Shown: positions 25,726 through 35,064, counted from the first letter of the stretch. The stretch: DNA of 64,000 nucleotides from Campylobacter hyointestinalis subsp. hyointestinalis (GCF_013372145.1 NZ_CP053827.1:744001-808000), one strand, 5' to 3'. The notes: generated from the sequence alone by a model not told the origin. Numbers and translations are program-made.

Positions 25726-26824
25726 CCTTCTAGAATTTGCGAATATCGTTTCTAGTTCTACACAAAGCGAAATTTTGATAAGTGGCGATATAAATCCACT
25801 CGATTTTTACTTTTTTACTCCAAAAGAAACAACTAATATCAGTTTGCAAATATTTAAAAAGATGGTCGAGCTTCAAGGATTACGCTTTTTAAAACTAGGC
25901 TCTTTTTATTACGTCGATAAGCCTATTATAATCGATGAAAACGCAACCAACAAAGAAGAAGAGCCAGAAAATCTTTATTACATAAAACTTAAAAATAATA
26001 GCCATAAGGAGATTGATGCTATGCTAAATCAATACGATAAAAACTCTACATACATAAGTCAAGATAACGCAGTCGTTTTTAAAAGCACTGATAAAATTTA
26101 TTCTGAAATACTTTCATATTCAGATAATTTTGATAATAAAGTAGCAAAACAGGTTAATTTTAAAGTAACTATACTTGAAACAAATTTAAGTGATTTAAAA
26201 AGTCGTGGCACAGAGATAAATTCACTTATAAAAGGTGTTGATAGCGTAGATTTTAGGTATTTTTTTAATCTTATGACGGTTCCTTATACTCAAAATACTA
26301 ATGTAACAAATAAATCAGATCAATTTTATGGTGTTTTGAATTTTCTTGATACAAATAATATCACTAAAATAAAATCCAGCCCTTTTTTAGTTGCTAAAAA
26401 TAACACAGAAGTATTTTTTAGCAATGTTAAGACAATTCCATATCTTACTACTTCTACAAATATCACAAATGCTCAAACTCAGCAACAAAGCAATTATAGT
26501 TATAAAGATGTCGGCTTAAAGCTTACTTTAAAGCCTATCATTATAAATGACAACATTGACGTTGATATTCATCTAATCTTTGAAAATTTACTAAGCAATT
26601 CTGATACTTTGACACCTACTACAAGTAAAAAAGAGTTAAAATCAACTTATAAACTTAAAAAAGGCGATATCCTTGTTCTAAGTGGCATTAATCAAGAAAA
26701 TGAAATTACTTATACTTCTGGCGTTCCACTATTAAAAGATATTTGGCTTTTAAAATATCTTTTTTCTACTACTAAAAAAGAATTTGTAAATTCAATACTT
26801 ACTATTACAATAGAAGTTTTTTAA
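25658..26824 (+). CDS. Phage secretin (pIV-like outer-membrane channel)
   Basis: 388 residues from the ATG at 25658 (AAAGGAAATACCG before it), giving a signal peptide MKKIIAFLVALALTIQA. Earlier in-frame starts would precede it with 17 unrelated residues. The N-domains (about 25-150) are followed by a secretin domain with SPFLVAKNNTEVFFSNVKTI, YKDVGLKLTLKPIIINDNI, and KKGDILVLSGINQENEI then GVPLLKDIWLLKYLFS, all standard secretin blocks. It would form the multimeric outer-membrane exit pore for the filament. The gene begins inside zot, so the two are translationally linked. Confidence 0.9.
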   Translation: MKKIIAFLVALALTIQADQIKNNLLEFANIVSSSTQSEILISGDINPLDFYFFTPKETTNISLQIFKKMVELQGLRFLKLGSFYYVDKPIIIDENATNKEEEPENLYYIKLKNNSHKEIDAMLNQYDKNSTYISQDNAVVFKSTDKIYSEILSYSDNFDNKVAKQVNFKVTILETNLSDLKSRGTEINSLIKGVDSVDFRYFFNLMTVPYTQNTNVTNKSDQFYGVLNFLDTNNITKIKSSPFLVAKNNTEVFFSNVKTIPYLTTSTNITNAQTQQQSNYSYKDVGLKLTLKPIIINDNIDVDIHLIFENLLSNSDTLTPTTSKKELKSTYKLKKGDILVLSGINQENEITYTSGVPLLKDIWLLKYLFSTTKKEFVNSILTITIEVF

Positions 26825-26825
26825 A

Positions 26826-28301
26826 ATGAATAACTTAAATACTGATATAAATTTATTTAATTATGGCGCCCCAAGCGCCACAATGAGCGCGCAGGAGCCT
26901 GCGACTGCGTGCGAACAGGGGGCGCCTTGTCAATTTAATAAAAAACTCTCAGCTTTAAGTTTAAGCGTAGCGAAAAACATAAAACCATACGTTAAAATTC
27001 CTTTTGGTATATCAAAAAAAGATTTAGAATTATCAAATTTAAGATTACAAAAACAAAAAGAATGGCTTAAAAATCAAATTTATAAAATAAATAAAGAAAC
27101 TGGCGAAGTAAAAACTCTTCTTGATGTTTCTATGTCTGCAAATTTAAGCCCAAAATATTACGCCGAACTTAATAACCGTGTAAATACCATTGCTGATTTT
27201 GCATTTAATAAAGGCTTAAAATCATCATTTTTAACAATAACTTTAAATGGTTGCTTTCGTGATGCCTTAAAAGGCGATTTTAGCCGTTTTACACCTAAAG
27301 ATAGAAGTCTTTTAAGCGATGATTTTAAATACAAGATGATGTTTAATCCTTATTCTATCGGTATAAAAGATTTAATTGATTTATTAAATTATCAATGGAA
27401 TATATTTATAAAGCGTATTCATACTAAATTTAAAGGTATTGAAAAATATTATATAAGAGCTTTTGAGCCGCATAAAAACGACGGTGTTCCGCATATACAC
27501 GCTCTTATTTCTTATCCAAAATACGCACACGAATTCATATATAAAACTTTTAAAGATGTTTTTTATGCTCCACAAAATTTAAAAGTTAATTATCTCTCTA
27601 AAGAGCAGATTAAAAATGGCGAAATAAATGGCTTTCAATGGACTTTAAGTAATCCTACTGGATATGTTTTAAAATATATAAATAAAAGTTTTATTAACTT
27701 TGATAAAAATGATAAATTAGATCTTAATTCTGCTTGGTATATAAAATATAAAGTTCGCAAATTTATTAGCTCACGTCACCAAATTCCGCTTTGGATATAT
27801 CGTAAAATTAACTTCTTTTTTAGGGATTTTTATAATCTTTGCACTTTGAAAGATAACCCTGATTGGGTTTGCGAGTGGAGCTATGATAAACAATATTTTC
27901 GCCTTGAAAACATACAAACTACAGAAACTATACTTTATGAAAATGGCATTATGAAACATACAATCAAAGATTATATTATACATATCTATCAAAAAGAGAC
28001 TAAAGAACAAAATCCAACTCCATATAAAATTACTGATAAACCTACTATAAAAGCTAAAAAAGAGTATAAATTTATTAAACCTACAGAACTTCCAATAAAA
28101 AGAATGAAAGATTACACTCTTATTACTTATTATAAAAATCTTGATACTTTTAACTCAAATTTACAACATTTAGCTTATGTTGAAAATGAGCTTATTAAGC
28201 GTGATTTAGGATTTATCGTAGGAACAAAAGAAATTCATAATCTCAATAAGCCTGTTGTTGAGAGTTTTATTGAAAGGAATAAAAGATATTATGATTTTTA
28301 A
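26826..28301 (+). CDS. Rolling-circle replication initiator, two-tyrosine HUH endonuclease
   Basis: 491 residues. The metal-binding HUH motif is PHIHAL (His223, His225) after HKNDGV. The catalytic segment GYVLKYINKS gives Tyr280-x3-Tyr284-x2-Lys287, the YxxxYxxK pattern of phi-X174 gpA-like and P2 A-like initiators. It would nick the plus-strand origin of the double-stranded replicative form. Residues 14-35 (GAPSATMSAQEP..., ACEQGAPC) are encoded by a GC-rich hairpin unlike the rest of the gene, so the true start could lie downstream (ATG 26884). The ATG at 26826 has no clear ribosome site but is 1 bp after the secretin stop. Confidence 0.83.
   Translation: MNNLNTDINLFNYGAPSATMSAQEPATACEQGAPCQFNKKLSALSLSVAKNIKPYVKIPFGISKKDLELSNLRLQKQKEWLKNQIYKINKETGEVKTLLDVSMSANLSPKYYAELNNRVNTIADFAFNKGLKSSFLTITLNGCFRDALKGDFSRFTPKDRSLLSDDFKYKMMFNPYSIGIKDLIDLLNYQWNIFIKRIHTKFKGIEKYYIRAFEPHKNDGVPHIHALISYPKYAHEFIYKTFKDVFYAPQNLKVNYLSKEQIKNGEINGFQWTLSNPTGYVLKYINKSFINFDKNDKLDLNSAWYIKYKVRKFISSRHQIPLWIYRKINFFFRDFYNLCTLKDNPDWVCEWSYDKQYFRLENIQTTETILYENGIMKHTIKDYIIHIYQKETKEQNPTPYKITDKPTIKAKKEYKFIKPTELPIKRMKDYTLITYYKNLDTFNSNLQHLAYVENELIKRDLGFIVGTKEIHNLNKPVVESFIERNKRYYDF
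26865..26926 (+). repeat. GC-rich hairpin cluster, candidate origin or packaging signal
   Basis: 46 of 62 bases are G or C, by count, in a prophage that is otherwise strongly AT-rich. The outer perfect inverted repeat is GGCGCCCC (26865-26872) with GGGGCGCC (26919-26926); the inner one is CGCAGG-AG-CCTGCG (26890-26903). It lies between the secretin gene and the body of rep, the position of the intergenic origin/packaging region in Ff phages. Confidence 0.7.
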
Positions 28302-29160
28302 TGAAGTTTTTAATCAGTATATAAAATATTATGAGCTTCTTTTACGTCCTAGCACCTTAAGAAGCGATGTTGCTACATATAATAAACATATTAAACCAAA
28401 TTTAGGATTAAGAGATGTAAGTAAAATATCTTTTTTAGATATTCAAGTGTTTTGTAATGATCTTATCAAACAAGATTATAAGATAAAAACTGTTAAAAAT
28501 ATACTTACAAAATTAAGGGTTATATTCAAATTTTCTATGAAACTTGAACTTATAGATAAAAATCCTTGTGATTTTGTAGAACTTCCTAAATTTGATAATA
28601 AAGTATATTTTGACTATGGTGTAAAAACTCAAAAAAGGATTATTAATGCTATTGTTAATAACATAAATCCAACTGCTGATATCTTCTTTTTCCTTTTGCA
28701 TGGTAGAAGAAAAAACGAAGTTTTATCCCTTAAGTGGTCTGATTTAAATTTGAAAAATAGAACTTATAAAATACCTTGCCAAATTAATAAAGCTAAGCGT
28801 GATATGTTTTATACTATGAGTGATGAGCTTTATAACAGACTTTATAAAAGATATATTAAGGCTAAAAAGTTAAATTTACTAAATACCTATGTTTTTCTTA
28901 ATCCAGATACTAATAATAAATTTGTTGATTTACGCCGTTCTTGGAATACTTTATTAAAATCTAATAATTTACCTAAAATAAGACTGCACGATATAAGACA
29001 TTTAATCGCTACTTATTCTATCAATTATTTAAATTTACCGGTTGAGCAAGTAAGTTTTACTTTGGGTCATACAAATATAACTACTACGCAAAAATACATC
29101 ACTACAAATATTAAAAAATCAAAAGAAACAATCGAAAATATACTAAATTCTGTAAGATAA
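28291..29160 (+). CDS. Prophage tyrosine recombinase (integrase)
   Basis: 289 residues from the ATG at 28291 (GAAAGGAATAAAAG upstream). The N-terminal SAM-like DNA-binding domain (FNEVFNQYIKYYELLLRPST) is followed by the catalytic domain. The first Arg is in LLHGRRKNEVLSLKW, the HxxR box is LHDIRHLIATYS, then LGHTNITTTQKYI gives the GH and the nucleophilic Tyr. The start overlaps the rep stop by 11 bp. The gene sits 60 bp from attR. It would integrate and excise the phage at tRNA-fMet; inoviruses more often use host XerCD, so carrying an integrase is notable. Confidence 0.92.
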   Translation: MIFNEVFNQYIKYYELLLRPSTLRSDVATYNKHIKPNLGLRDVSKISFLDIQVFCNDLIKQDYKIKTVKNILTKLRVIFKFSMKLELIDKNPCDFVELPKFDNKVYFDYGVKTQKRIINAIVNNINPTADIFFFLLHGRRKNEVLSLKWSDLNLKNRTYKIPCQINKAKRDMFYTMSDELYNRLYKRYIKAKKLNLLNTYVFLNPDTNNKFVDLRRSWNTLLKSNNLPKIRLHDIRHLIATYSINYLNLPVEQVSFTLGHTNITTTQKYITTNIKKSKETIENILNSVR

Positions 29161-29220
29161 AAAGTAAGATTATTTTAAGCTTTAAAACAATACGCTTTAA
29201 AAGATGATTTTATGCTTATT

Positions 29221-29295
<75 letters not shown>

Positions 29296-29311
29296 ACAAG
29301 AATGATTTGAG

Positions 29312-29386
29312 TGGATGGGGTAAGAGGATTCGAACCTCTGAATGACTGGACCAAAACCAGTTGCCTTACCGCTTGGCTATACCCCA
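29312..29386 (-). tRNA. tRNA-Gln (TTG)
   Basis: 75 nt with encoded CCA. Acceptor TGGGGTA pairs with TACCCCA. Anticodon stem ACTGG / CCAGT with loop TTTTGGT gives anticodon TTG. It is 16 bp upstream of tRNA-fMet on the same strand, so they are likely co-transcribed. Confidence 0.95.
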
Positions 29387-29389
29387 ATC

Positions 29390-30110
29390 TTAAAATGAGC
29401 AAGAATTATACTATATCTTTTATGTTTTGTCAAGCATTTTTATCAAAGATTGTAAAAAAACTATATAAAATTATCAAAAATTTATATAGTTGTAAAAAAT
29501 AGCTTTACTGCCTCAAATAATAAGGGTAAAACTAAAAGCTATATAAAACAAAACATCTTGCTTTACTATCTTTGTCGGCATAAATTTGGTTCCGATAGCA
29601 AATAAATTTTCAAGCCTTATATTTTGACTCTCATTTTTTCGCAATCCCTACTAAAAAGCATATCAAAATAAGAATAATCAACTTAAAAATATGTCTATTA
29701 TTTTTTATGTTTGCTAAAAAAATGTGATTTACTAAAAAATAAAACTTCAAATTGCTAGTCGTATTTTAGATACCTATCATAGTAGCGCTATGAGACCTAA
29801 ATTTATCATTGGACAAAGTCAAAAGCCAGCCTATTTTAAAGGATTTTATCTTAAGTCAAACTTGATGAGCTGATGCAATTAAAATTTAGAAATTAAAAAA
29901 TAATGGTATTGAATATAGCTTAAATATTTCAAGTCCATATCCTAAGCAAATTGTAATCAAAAAAATAGTCTTAAAATAGACTTTGTTAGCGATTATGTAT
30001 ATATCACAAAAAAGTTTTCTTAAAACTTAACAATAGATTTTGTGTTGATAATATTCTAATATAACAAAAAGTAAAGTAATATCAAAGTAGAACATAGGTT
30101 TTGTGAGTTT
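29390..30110. other. Gene-free region with a decayed coding remnant
   Basis: About 720 bp without an intact gene, containing the tRNA promoter at its left end. At 29738-29870 the plus strand reads KIKLQIASRILDTYHSSAMR, then PKFIIGQSQKPAYFKGFYLK, before a stop. A second run, KNNGIEYSLNISSPYPKQIV, follows near 29910-29980 in another frame. These look like fragments of one old gene that I cannot identify. Confidence 0.4.
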
Positions 30111-30113
30111 AAG

Positions 30114-30138
30114 CTGGATCATAGTTTTTATGATCCAG
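30114..30138 (-). terminator. Terminator of the second beta-barrel gene
   Basis: CTGGATCATA-GTTTT-TATGATCCAG is a perfect 10-bp stem with a 5-nt loop, 8 bp past the stop on the reverse strand. Confidence 0.75.
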
Positions 30139-30145
30139 TTGGCTA

Positions 30146-30766
30146 TTAGAATTTATAGTTATATCCTATATATAAGCCGTAGTTTGTCTCTCTAGTATCT
30201 CTCAGATCTAGACCGTCTTTAAATTTTCTATATTTGGTTCTATCTGTTTTGAAGCCAAACTCTATCTCATTATTGCTATCTATAGAATAAATACCACCTA
30301 GTTTGGCTCCTAGTATTAAGCCTTCTGAGTTGTCACTATTTTCTACATAATTTCCGTTGTCTTTATATGTGGCTTTTAGGTTTATGATAGACATACCCGT
30401 ATATGCACCGATAGCCAGTTTGAAATCGTTAGTTATGGAAGGAGTATAGTCTGCACCGACTATAAGCTTATGAGTAGTCCATTTAGGAGTGACGAAGCCG
30501 TGTGTGTCATCTTGTATCGTCTCTTTGGCTTCAAAATCATAGATATATGAGCCATATACTCTATAGATATCAAAGTCATAACCTAGCTTAAGTCCGATTC
30601 CAGCTTGTCCATCTTTGACTTCAACTACTTTATCGCCAAGACCTTTTGTTTTTAGATTTGATTGAAAAGAGTAGTCGCTCTCAAAGCCTATAAACGCACC
30701 TTCTGCAAAAGTAAGGCTACAAAGCAAAGATGATACGACACTTGCTTTCAAAATAGATTTTTTCAT
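30146..30766 (-). CDS. Outer-membrane beta-barrel protein (paralog of 7731-8366)
   Basis: 206 residues. Signal peptide MKKSILKASVVSSLLCSLTFA is followed by EGAFIGFESDYSF, as in the other copy (EGTFVGVEGAF). Shared blocks include IVGADYTPSITNDFKLAIGAYTG and the ending TNYGLYIGYNYKF with terminal Phe. This fits an 8-stranded barrel assembled by BAM. The ATG has an AAAGGATAAAAAATG ribosome site. Unlike its paralog it has no poly-G tract upstream, so it may be the constitutive member. Role unknown. Confidence 0.82.
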   Translation of the reverse strand: MKKSILKASVVSSLLCSLTFAEGAFIGFESDYSFQSNLKTKGLGDKVVEVKDGQAGIGLKLGYDFDIYRVYGSYIYDFEAKETIQDDTHGFVTPKWTTHKLIVGADYTPSITNDFKLAIGAYTGMSIINLKATYKDNGNYVENSDNSEGLILGAKLGGIYSIDSNNEIEFGFKTDRTKYRKFKDGLDLRDTRETNYGLYIGYNYKF

Positions 30767-30874
30767 TTTTTATCCTTTCATGTTAATTTTTGGATTTGTA
30801 TTTTACTTATCAATAAGTTAATATTAGCTTAAAAAATTACTCAAATGAATAAAAATGTTAAAACTTTTTGATAA

Positions 30875-30895
30875 GGCAGACTTATCTTATCTGCC
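30875..30895 (-). terminator. proA terminator overlapping its stop codon
   Basis: GGCAGA (30875-30880) pairs with TCTGCC (30890-30895), with a 9-nt loop. The right arm lies inside the last codons of proA. A T-rich stretch follows on the reverse strand (beyond TTATC). Confidence 0.5.
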
Positions 30896-32105
30896 CATTT
30901 CCGCGGATTATATATTTATAAGTAGTGAGTTCTTTTAGTCCTACTGGGCCTCTTGCGTGTAGTTTATTTGTGCTGATCCCTATCTCTGCGCCAAACCCAA
31001 ACTCGCTTCCATCGCTAAATCTTGTAGAAGCGTTCGCATAAACACAAGCACTATCTACTAGCTTTAAAAACTTTTCGCAAACGCTGTAGTTTTCACTAAT
31101 GATCGCTTCGCTATGTCCTGAGCTAAATTTACTTATATGTTCTAAAGCGGTGTCTAGGTCATTTACTATTTTTAAATTTAGTTTAAAATCAAGATATTCC
31201 GTAGAATAGTTTTGTTCATTTGCGATTTTACAAGAGATTAGCTTTGCTGATTTTTCGCATCCGAAAATTTCTACGCCAAATTTATCAAGCTCAGTTTTTA
31301 AAAGTGGTAAAAAATACTCGGCTATATTTTTATGTACCAGCACGGTTTCAGCGGCGTTGCATACGCTAGGACGCGAGCATTTCGCATTTACGCAAATTTG
31401 TAAAGCTTTATTTAAGTCTGCAAATTCATCTACATAGATATGGCATAGCCCTTTATCGTGCTTTAAGACTGGTATTGTCGCATTTTGACTTACGAATTTA
31501 ACTAAGCTTTCTCCGCCTCTTGGAACGATCAGATCTAAGTATTTATCCATTTTTATGAGTTCGCCTACATCGTTTCTATCAATATCAAGATAAACAACGC
31601 AGTTTTCATCTAGATCGCAGTTTTTCAAAGCCGTACTGATGGCTTTAATCAAAGCTAAATTTGTATTTCTAGCTTCTTTTCCACCTTTTAAAGCGCATCC
31701 GTTTGCGCTTTTTATACATAGAGCGGCGACTTCGGCTGTTACATTTGGTCTGGATTCATAAATAGTGCAGATATTTCCTATAGGTATACTTATCTTTTCG
31801 ATATTTATACCGCTTTTTGCACACCATCCGCGTTCAACTAGCCCGATCACTTCTGGAAGACTTGCTATGTCTTTTATATTTTGAGCTAAACTAAGCACTC
31901 TAGATCTATCAAATTTAAGTCTTTCTAGTAGAGCAGGGTAGAGATTTGAAGCTAAGCTTAAGTCTATATCGTTTGCGGATTTTATATTGTCTGCTTCTAA
32001 CTCTATTTGCCTAGCTATCTCTAAAATAACCGCTTTTCTTTCATTTTGTGTTAATGTACGTAATGACTTTGAAGTGTTTTTTAAATTTTTGAGTAAATTT
32101 TGCAT
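30882..32105 (-). CDS. proA: Gamma-glutamyl phosphate reductase
   Basis: 407 residues, NADPH-dependent second step of proline synthesis (glutamyl-5-phosphate to glutamate-5-semialdehyde). Family blocks visible are IGNICTIYESRPNVTAEVAALC, GCALKGGKEARNTN, VPRGGESLVKFV, and RPSVCNAAETVLVHK with the catalytic Cys. The C-terminal ASTRFSDGSEFGFGAEIGIS and LHARGPVGLKELTTYKYI are also present. Full length. Its start faces the divergent flavoprotein gene across about 80 bp. Confidence 0.96.
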   Translation of the reverse strand: MQNLLKNLKNTSKSLRTLTQNERKAVILEIARQIELEADNIKSANDIDLSLASNLYPALLERLKFDRSRVLSLAQNIKDIASLPEVIGLVERGWCAKSGINIEKISIPIGNICTIYESRPNVTAEVAALCIKSANGCALKGGKEARNTNLALIKAISTALKNCDLDENCVVYLDIDRNDVGELIKMDKYLDLIVPRGGESLVKFVSQNATIPVLKHDKGLCHIYVDEFADLNKALQICVNAKCSRPSVCNAAETVLVHKNIAEYFLPLLKTELDKFGVEIFGCEKSAKLISCKIANEQNYSTEYLDFKLNLKIVNDLDTALEHISKFSSGHSEAIISENYSVCEKFLKLVDSACVYANASTRFSDGSEFGFGAEIGISTNKLHARGPVGLKELTTYKYIIRGNGQIR

Positions 32106-32184
32106 TTATTTACCTATTCTTTAAGGAAATTTTGTTAAATTTTACAATTTATATGCTTTATAATAAATAATAACGGAGACAAAT

Positions 32185-33135
32185 ATGGAAAATGTTTATG
32201 ATATCATCGTCATAGGAGGCGGACCGTGTGGTATAGCTACGATAGTCGAGGCTAAGCACAATGGTTTTAAAAACGTGTTACTTTTAGAAAAAGGTGACAA
32301 TCACTCGCAAACTATTCGTAAGTTTTACAAAGACGGAAAAAGAGTTGATAAAGTCTATAAAGGCCTAGAAAGCGAAACTAAAGGAAACGTAGAGTTTTTT
32401 GATGGTACAAAAGAAAGTACTTTAAACTACTTTGATAGATTGCTTGATGATGGAAAAATAGACGCTATGTTTAATAGCGAAGTCGAAAGCGTCAAAAAAA
32501 ATAACGGAGTATTTGAAGTAGCGACTTCAAAAGGAACTTTTAAAACTAAAAACGTGATGATCGGTATCGGTAAAATGGGCAAACCAAATAAACCAGAGTA
32601 CAAGATCCCACCTTCGCTTACTCAAGTTGTAAATTTCAACTTAAATAGCTGTAATTGCGGTGAGAAAATTCTTGTAGTTGGCGGCGGAAACTCTGCTGCT
32701 GAGTACGCGCTGGAGCTTAGCAAATGTAACAAAGTAACTTTATGCTATAGAAAAGATAAATTTACTAGACTAAATGAGATAAACGAAGCTGGGGTTTTTG
32801 AGTATAATAAAGCTGGAAAATTAGAGCTGAAACTGGGCGTAGATATAGTAGAATTAGACAATGAGAATGGAAAAGTAAATGTTAAATTTAATAACTCTAC
32901 TAATGAAATTTATGATAGAATAATCTATGCAATAGGTGGCTCAACTCCGGTTGATTTCTTACAAAAATGTGGTGTTGAGCTTAAGGATAATGAGCCTATA
33001 CTTGATGAAAATTTACAAACTAAAACCCCAGGACTTTTTGTAGGTGGAGATATAGCAAGCAAAAGTGGCGGAAGTATAGTTGTAGCTTTAAACGATGCTC
33101 ACACAGTGATCAGCTATATAATGAAATCAAAATAA
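32185..33135 (+). CDS. YpdA/TrxB-like FAD-NAD(P) oxidoreductase
   Basis: 316 residues. The N-terminal FAD motif IVIGGGPCGIATIVEA (8-23) and the central NAD(P) motif LVVGGGNSAAEYALEL are both clear, and near the end LFVGGDIASKSGGSIVVAL binds FAD. It lacks the paired redox CxxC of thioredoxin reductase; two cysteines in LNSCNCGEK lie just before the NAD(P) domain. This matches the YpdA-like branch, whose members reduce low-molecular-weight thiol disulfides in some bacteria. The substrate here is unknown. First gene of the long overlapping operon to 39402. Confidence 0.82.
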   Translation: MENVYDIIVIGGGPCGIATIVEAKHNGFKNVLLLEKGDNHSQTIRKFYKDGKRVDKVYKGLESETKGNVEFFDGTKESTLNYFDRLLDDGKIDAMFNSEVESVKKNNGVFEVATSKGTFKTKNVMIGIGKMGKPNKPEYKIPPSLTQVVNFNLNSCNCGEKILVVGGGNSAAEYALELSKCNKVTLCYRKDKFTRLNEINEAGVFEYNKAGKLELKLGVDIVELDNENGKVNVKFNNSTNEIYDRIIYAIGGSTPVDFLQKCGVELKDNEPILDENLQTKTPGLFVGGDIASKSGGSIVVALNDAHTVISYIMKSK

Positions 33136-33141
33136 GGCTAT

Positions 33142-35064
33142 ATGTTGGAATTTAAAAAAACTGTTATAAGAACTACGTTTTTTGCTCTGTTTTGTGTCGC
33201 CATAGTCAGTTGTGATAGTGATTCTAGTCAAAAGCAAGATACGCAAAATAGAACTTTAAACTTCTTTGATCTACCAAAAGCTGAGCAAGATTGGTATATC
33301 AAAAAAGATGAGCTTGACAAATATGGTGAGTACTTTACAGTAGATAGCTATGCTAAAAATTTCAATATAGATGATAATCAAAGCATAGAAGGAAGCATAG
33401 ACGAGCTTAAAGCACAGATCCGTCTGCTAAGAGAGAAAAATAGACTTTTGTTTGAAGATAACGCTCAGTTTATGAATAAAAACTGGGCTATAATGACAAA
33501 ATTAAGAGAGCAGCAAAATAGTTTTGATAATGAAAAAAAACTGATCAATGCAAAAAATTTAGAGATTATGAATGATGTTGAAAAGCAGCATTACAAAAAT
33601 ATCAATGATCTAACAAAAAAGATAAATGAAGTTCAAAAAGAAAATCTTTTAACCATAAAAGCTTATGAGCAAAAGATAGTTAGTCTTGAGAACCAAATCG
33701 ATACTTATCAAAAAAAATTACAGCAATCCGCTCTTAATTTTGATGATAAGATAGCGACTTCTACAAAAGAAGAAAGGCTTAAAAACTCTGATTTAGCGCA
33801 AAAAAATCGTTATTTATTAGAACAGATAGAATCTCTTAAAAAATCAATGGCATTTAGCATAAATGATCTAACAAAACAGATAGAAGAAAAAAAGATACGA
33901 GAAAACGAGCTAGAACAAAGTATCTTGCAAAAAGAAGCAAAGATAAATGACCTTTTAGCGTCTCATACAAATGAAATTTTAGAGCTTCAAAAGAAAAATT
34001 CACAAGATCTAAAAGATCTTAAAAATGAGATTGTGACACAAAAAAAAGAGTATTTTGACGAGTTGAATTTAAAAAGTTCTGAGTATTTAAAACTGGCAAA
34101 TGAGTATGAAAACTATAAAAAAGATAAGCAAAAAGAGTTTGCTATCTTTCAGCAAAATTTAGCAAAAACATATAAAGATGCCGAAGAAAAAAAAGTAAAT
34201 GATATAAAAAATGATTTTTTAAGAGTCATAGTAGAGCAAAACGCTACTATATCGCTACTTAATGCTAGAATTTCTAGTATGGAAGCTAAATTTAGAAGCG
34301 ATTTAGAAGCTAAAGATAAAGAGTACGCAAAATCTTTACAAGCATTGAAGGATAAAGCTCTATTTATAGAACAAAATGAAAACAGACTAAAAGCCGAATT
34401 TGATCAAAACGTAAGTAGTTTTAAGCAAGCTCTTAAACAAAAAGATGTGAAGATATCAGAGCTAAACGCTCAAATACAAGATCTTATAAAAAGTCAAACC
34501 GACGGTAAAATGATAAAAAATTACGAGATCTTAAACGAAGATATCACAAAACTAAAACTTGAAAATGAAAATTTAAAAAAATTCGCTGAAGAAAATTTAC
34601 AAAAATCAAAAGAGCTTGTCTTGCAAAAAGACAAAGATATGAAAATGGAATTAGACAAGCTAAAAGAGCATTATGAAAGCATTATTAAGGATTTAAAAAT
34701 CGGTGATTTTAATATGACTTCCACTTCGTCTTTGAACGGTAAAAAGAGTATTGATGAGATAAAATGTGAGCTTAAAGATAATGCTATGACAAAAGAATGT
34801 CAAAGCAAATTTAATGATTTGCTTAAAAAATATGGCGCTGAGGCGACTTACGAAATAATATCTCTTATCCCTGAGTTCAAATATATAGATTCTAGTCAAA
34901 CAGCCTTGTTGTCGTCTATGGAGCTTAGATCTACTACTAGCATTATGAGTTTAGCAAGTGAACCATTAAAATCTAAATTTGGCTCAAAACTCAAGATAGT
35001 TTATGCTAAAGAGATCAAATTTGAAAAAAGCGGATATGGATTTTTGATCAGAGTTTATAAATGA
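33142..35064 (+). CDS. Long coiled-coil lipoprotein
   Basis: 640 residues. A hydrophobic signal (RTTFFALFCVAIVSC) ends in a lipobox with Cys24, so it is probably a lipid-anchored periplasmic protein. Residues about 85-525 are an almost unbroken heptad-rich coiled coil (for example ELKAQIRLLREKNRLLFEDN and QNENRLKAEFDQNVSSFKQA). The last 100 residues are globular, with two cysteines (DEIKCELKDNAMTKECQSKF), and end KSGYGFLIRVYK. No family is recognised. A coiled coil this long could span the periplasm. It sits 6 bp after the flavoprotein and overlaps the next gene by 4 bp. Confidence 0.72.
   Translation: MLEFKKTVIRTTFFALFCVAIVSCDSDSSQKQDTQNRTLNFFDLPKAEQDWYIKKDELDKYGEYFTVDSYAKNFNIDDNQSIEGSIDELKAQIRLLREKNRLLFEDNAQFMNKNWAIMTKLREQQNSFDNEKKLINAKNLEIMNDVEKQHYKNINDLTKKINEVQKENLLTIKAYEQKIVSLENQIDTYQKKLQQSALNFDDKIATSTKEERLKNSDLAQKNRYLLEQIESLKKSMAFSINDLTKQIEEKKIRENELEQSILQKEAKINDLLASHTNEILELQKKNSQDLKDLKNEIVTQKKEYFDELNLKSSEYLKLANEYENYKKDKQKEFAIFQQNLAKTYKDAEEKKVNDIKNDFLRVIVEQNATISLLNARISSMEAKFRSDLEAKDKEYAKSLQALKDKALFIEQNENRLKAEFDQNVSSFKQALKQKDVKISELNAQIQDLIKSQTDGKMIKNYEILNEDITKLKLENENLKKFAEENLQKSKELVLQKDKDMKMELDKLKEHYESIIKDLKIGDFNMTSTSSLNGKKSIDEIKCELKDNAMTKECQSKFNDLLKKYGAEATYEIISLIPEFKYIDSSQTALLSSMELRSTTSIMSLASEPLKSKFGSKLKIVYAKEIKFEKSGYGFLIRVYK

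Noticed and set aside
29311-29502. Open frame over tRNA-Gln on the plus strand
   Set aside because: It is antisense to a clear tRNA and has no protein-like features.
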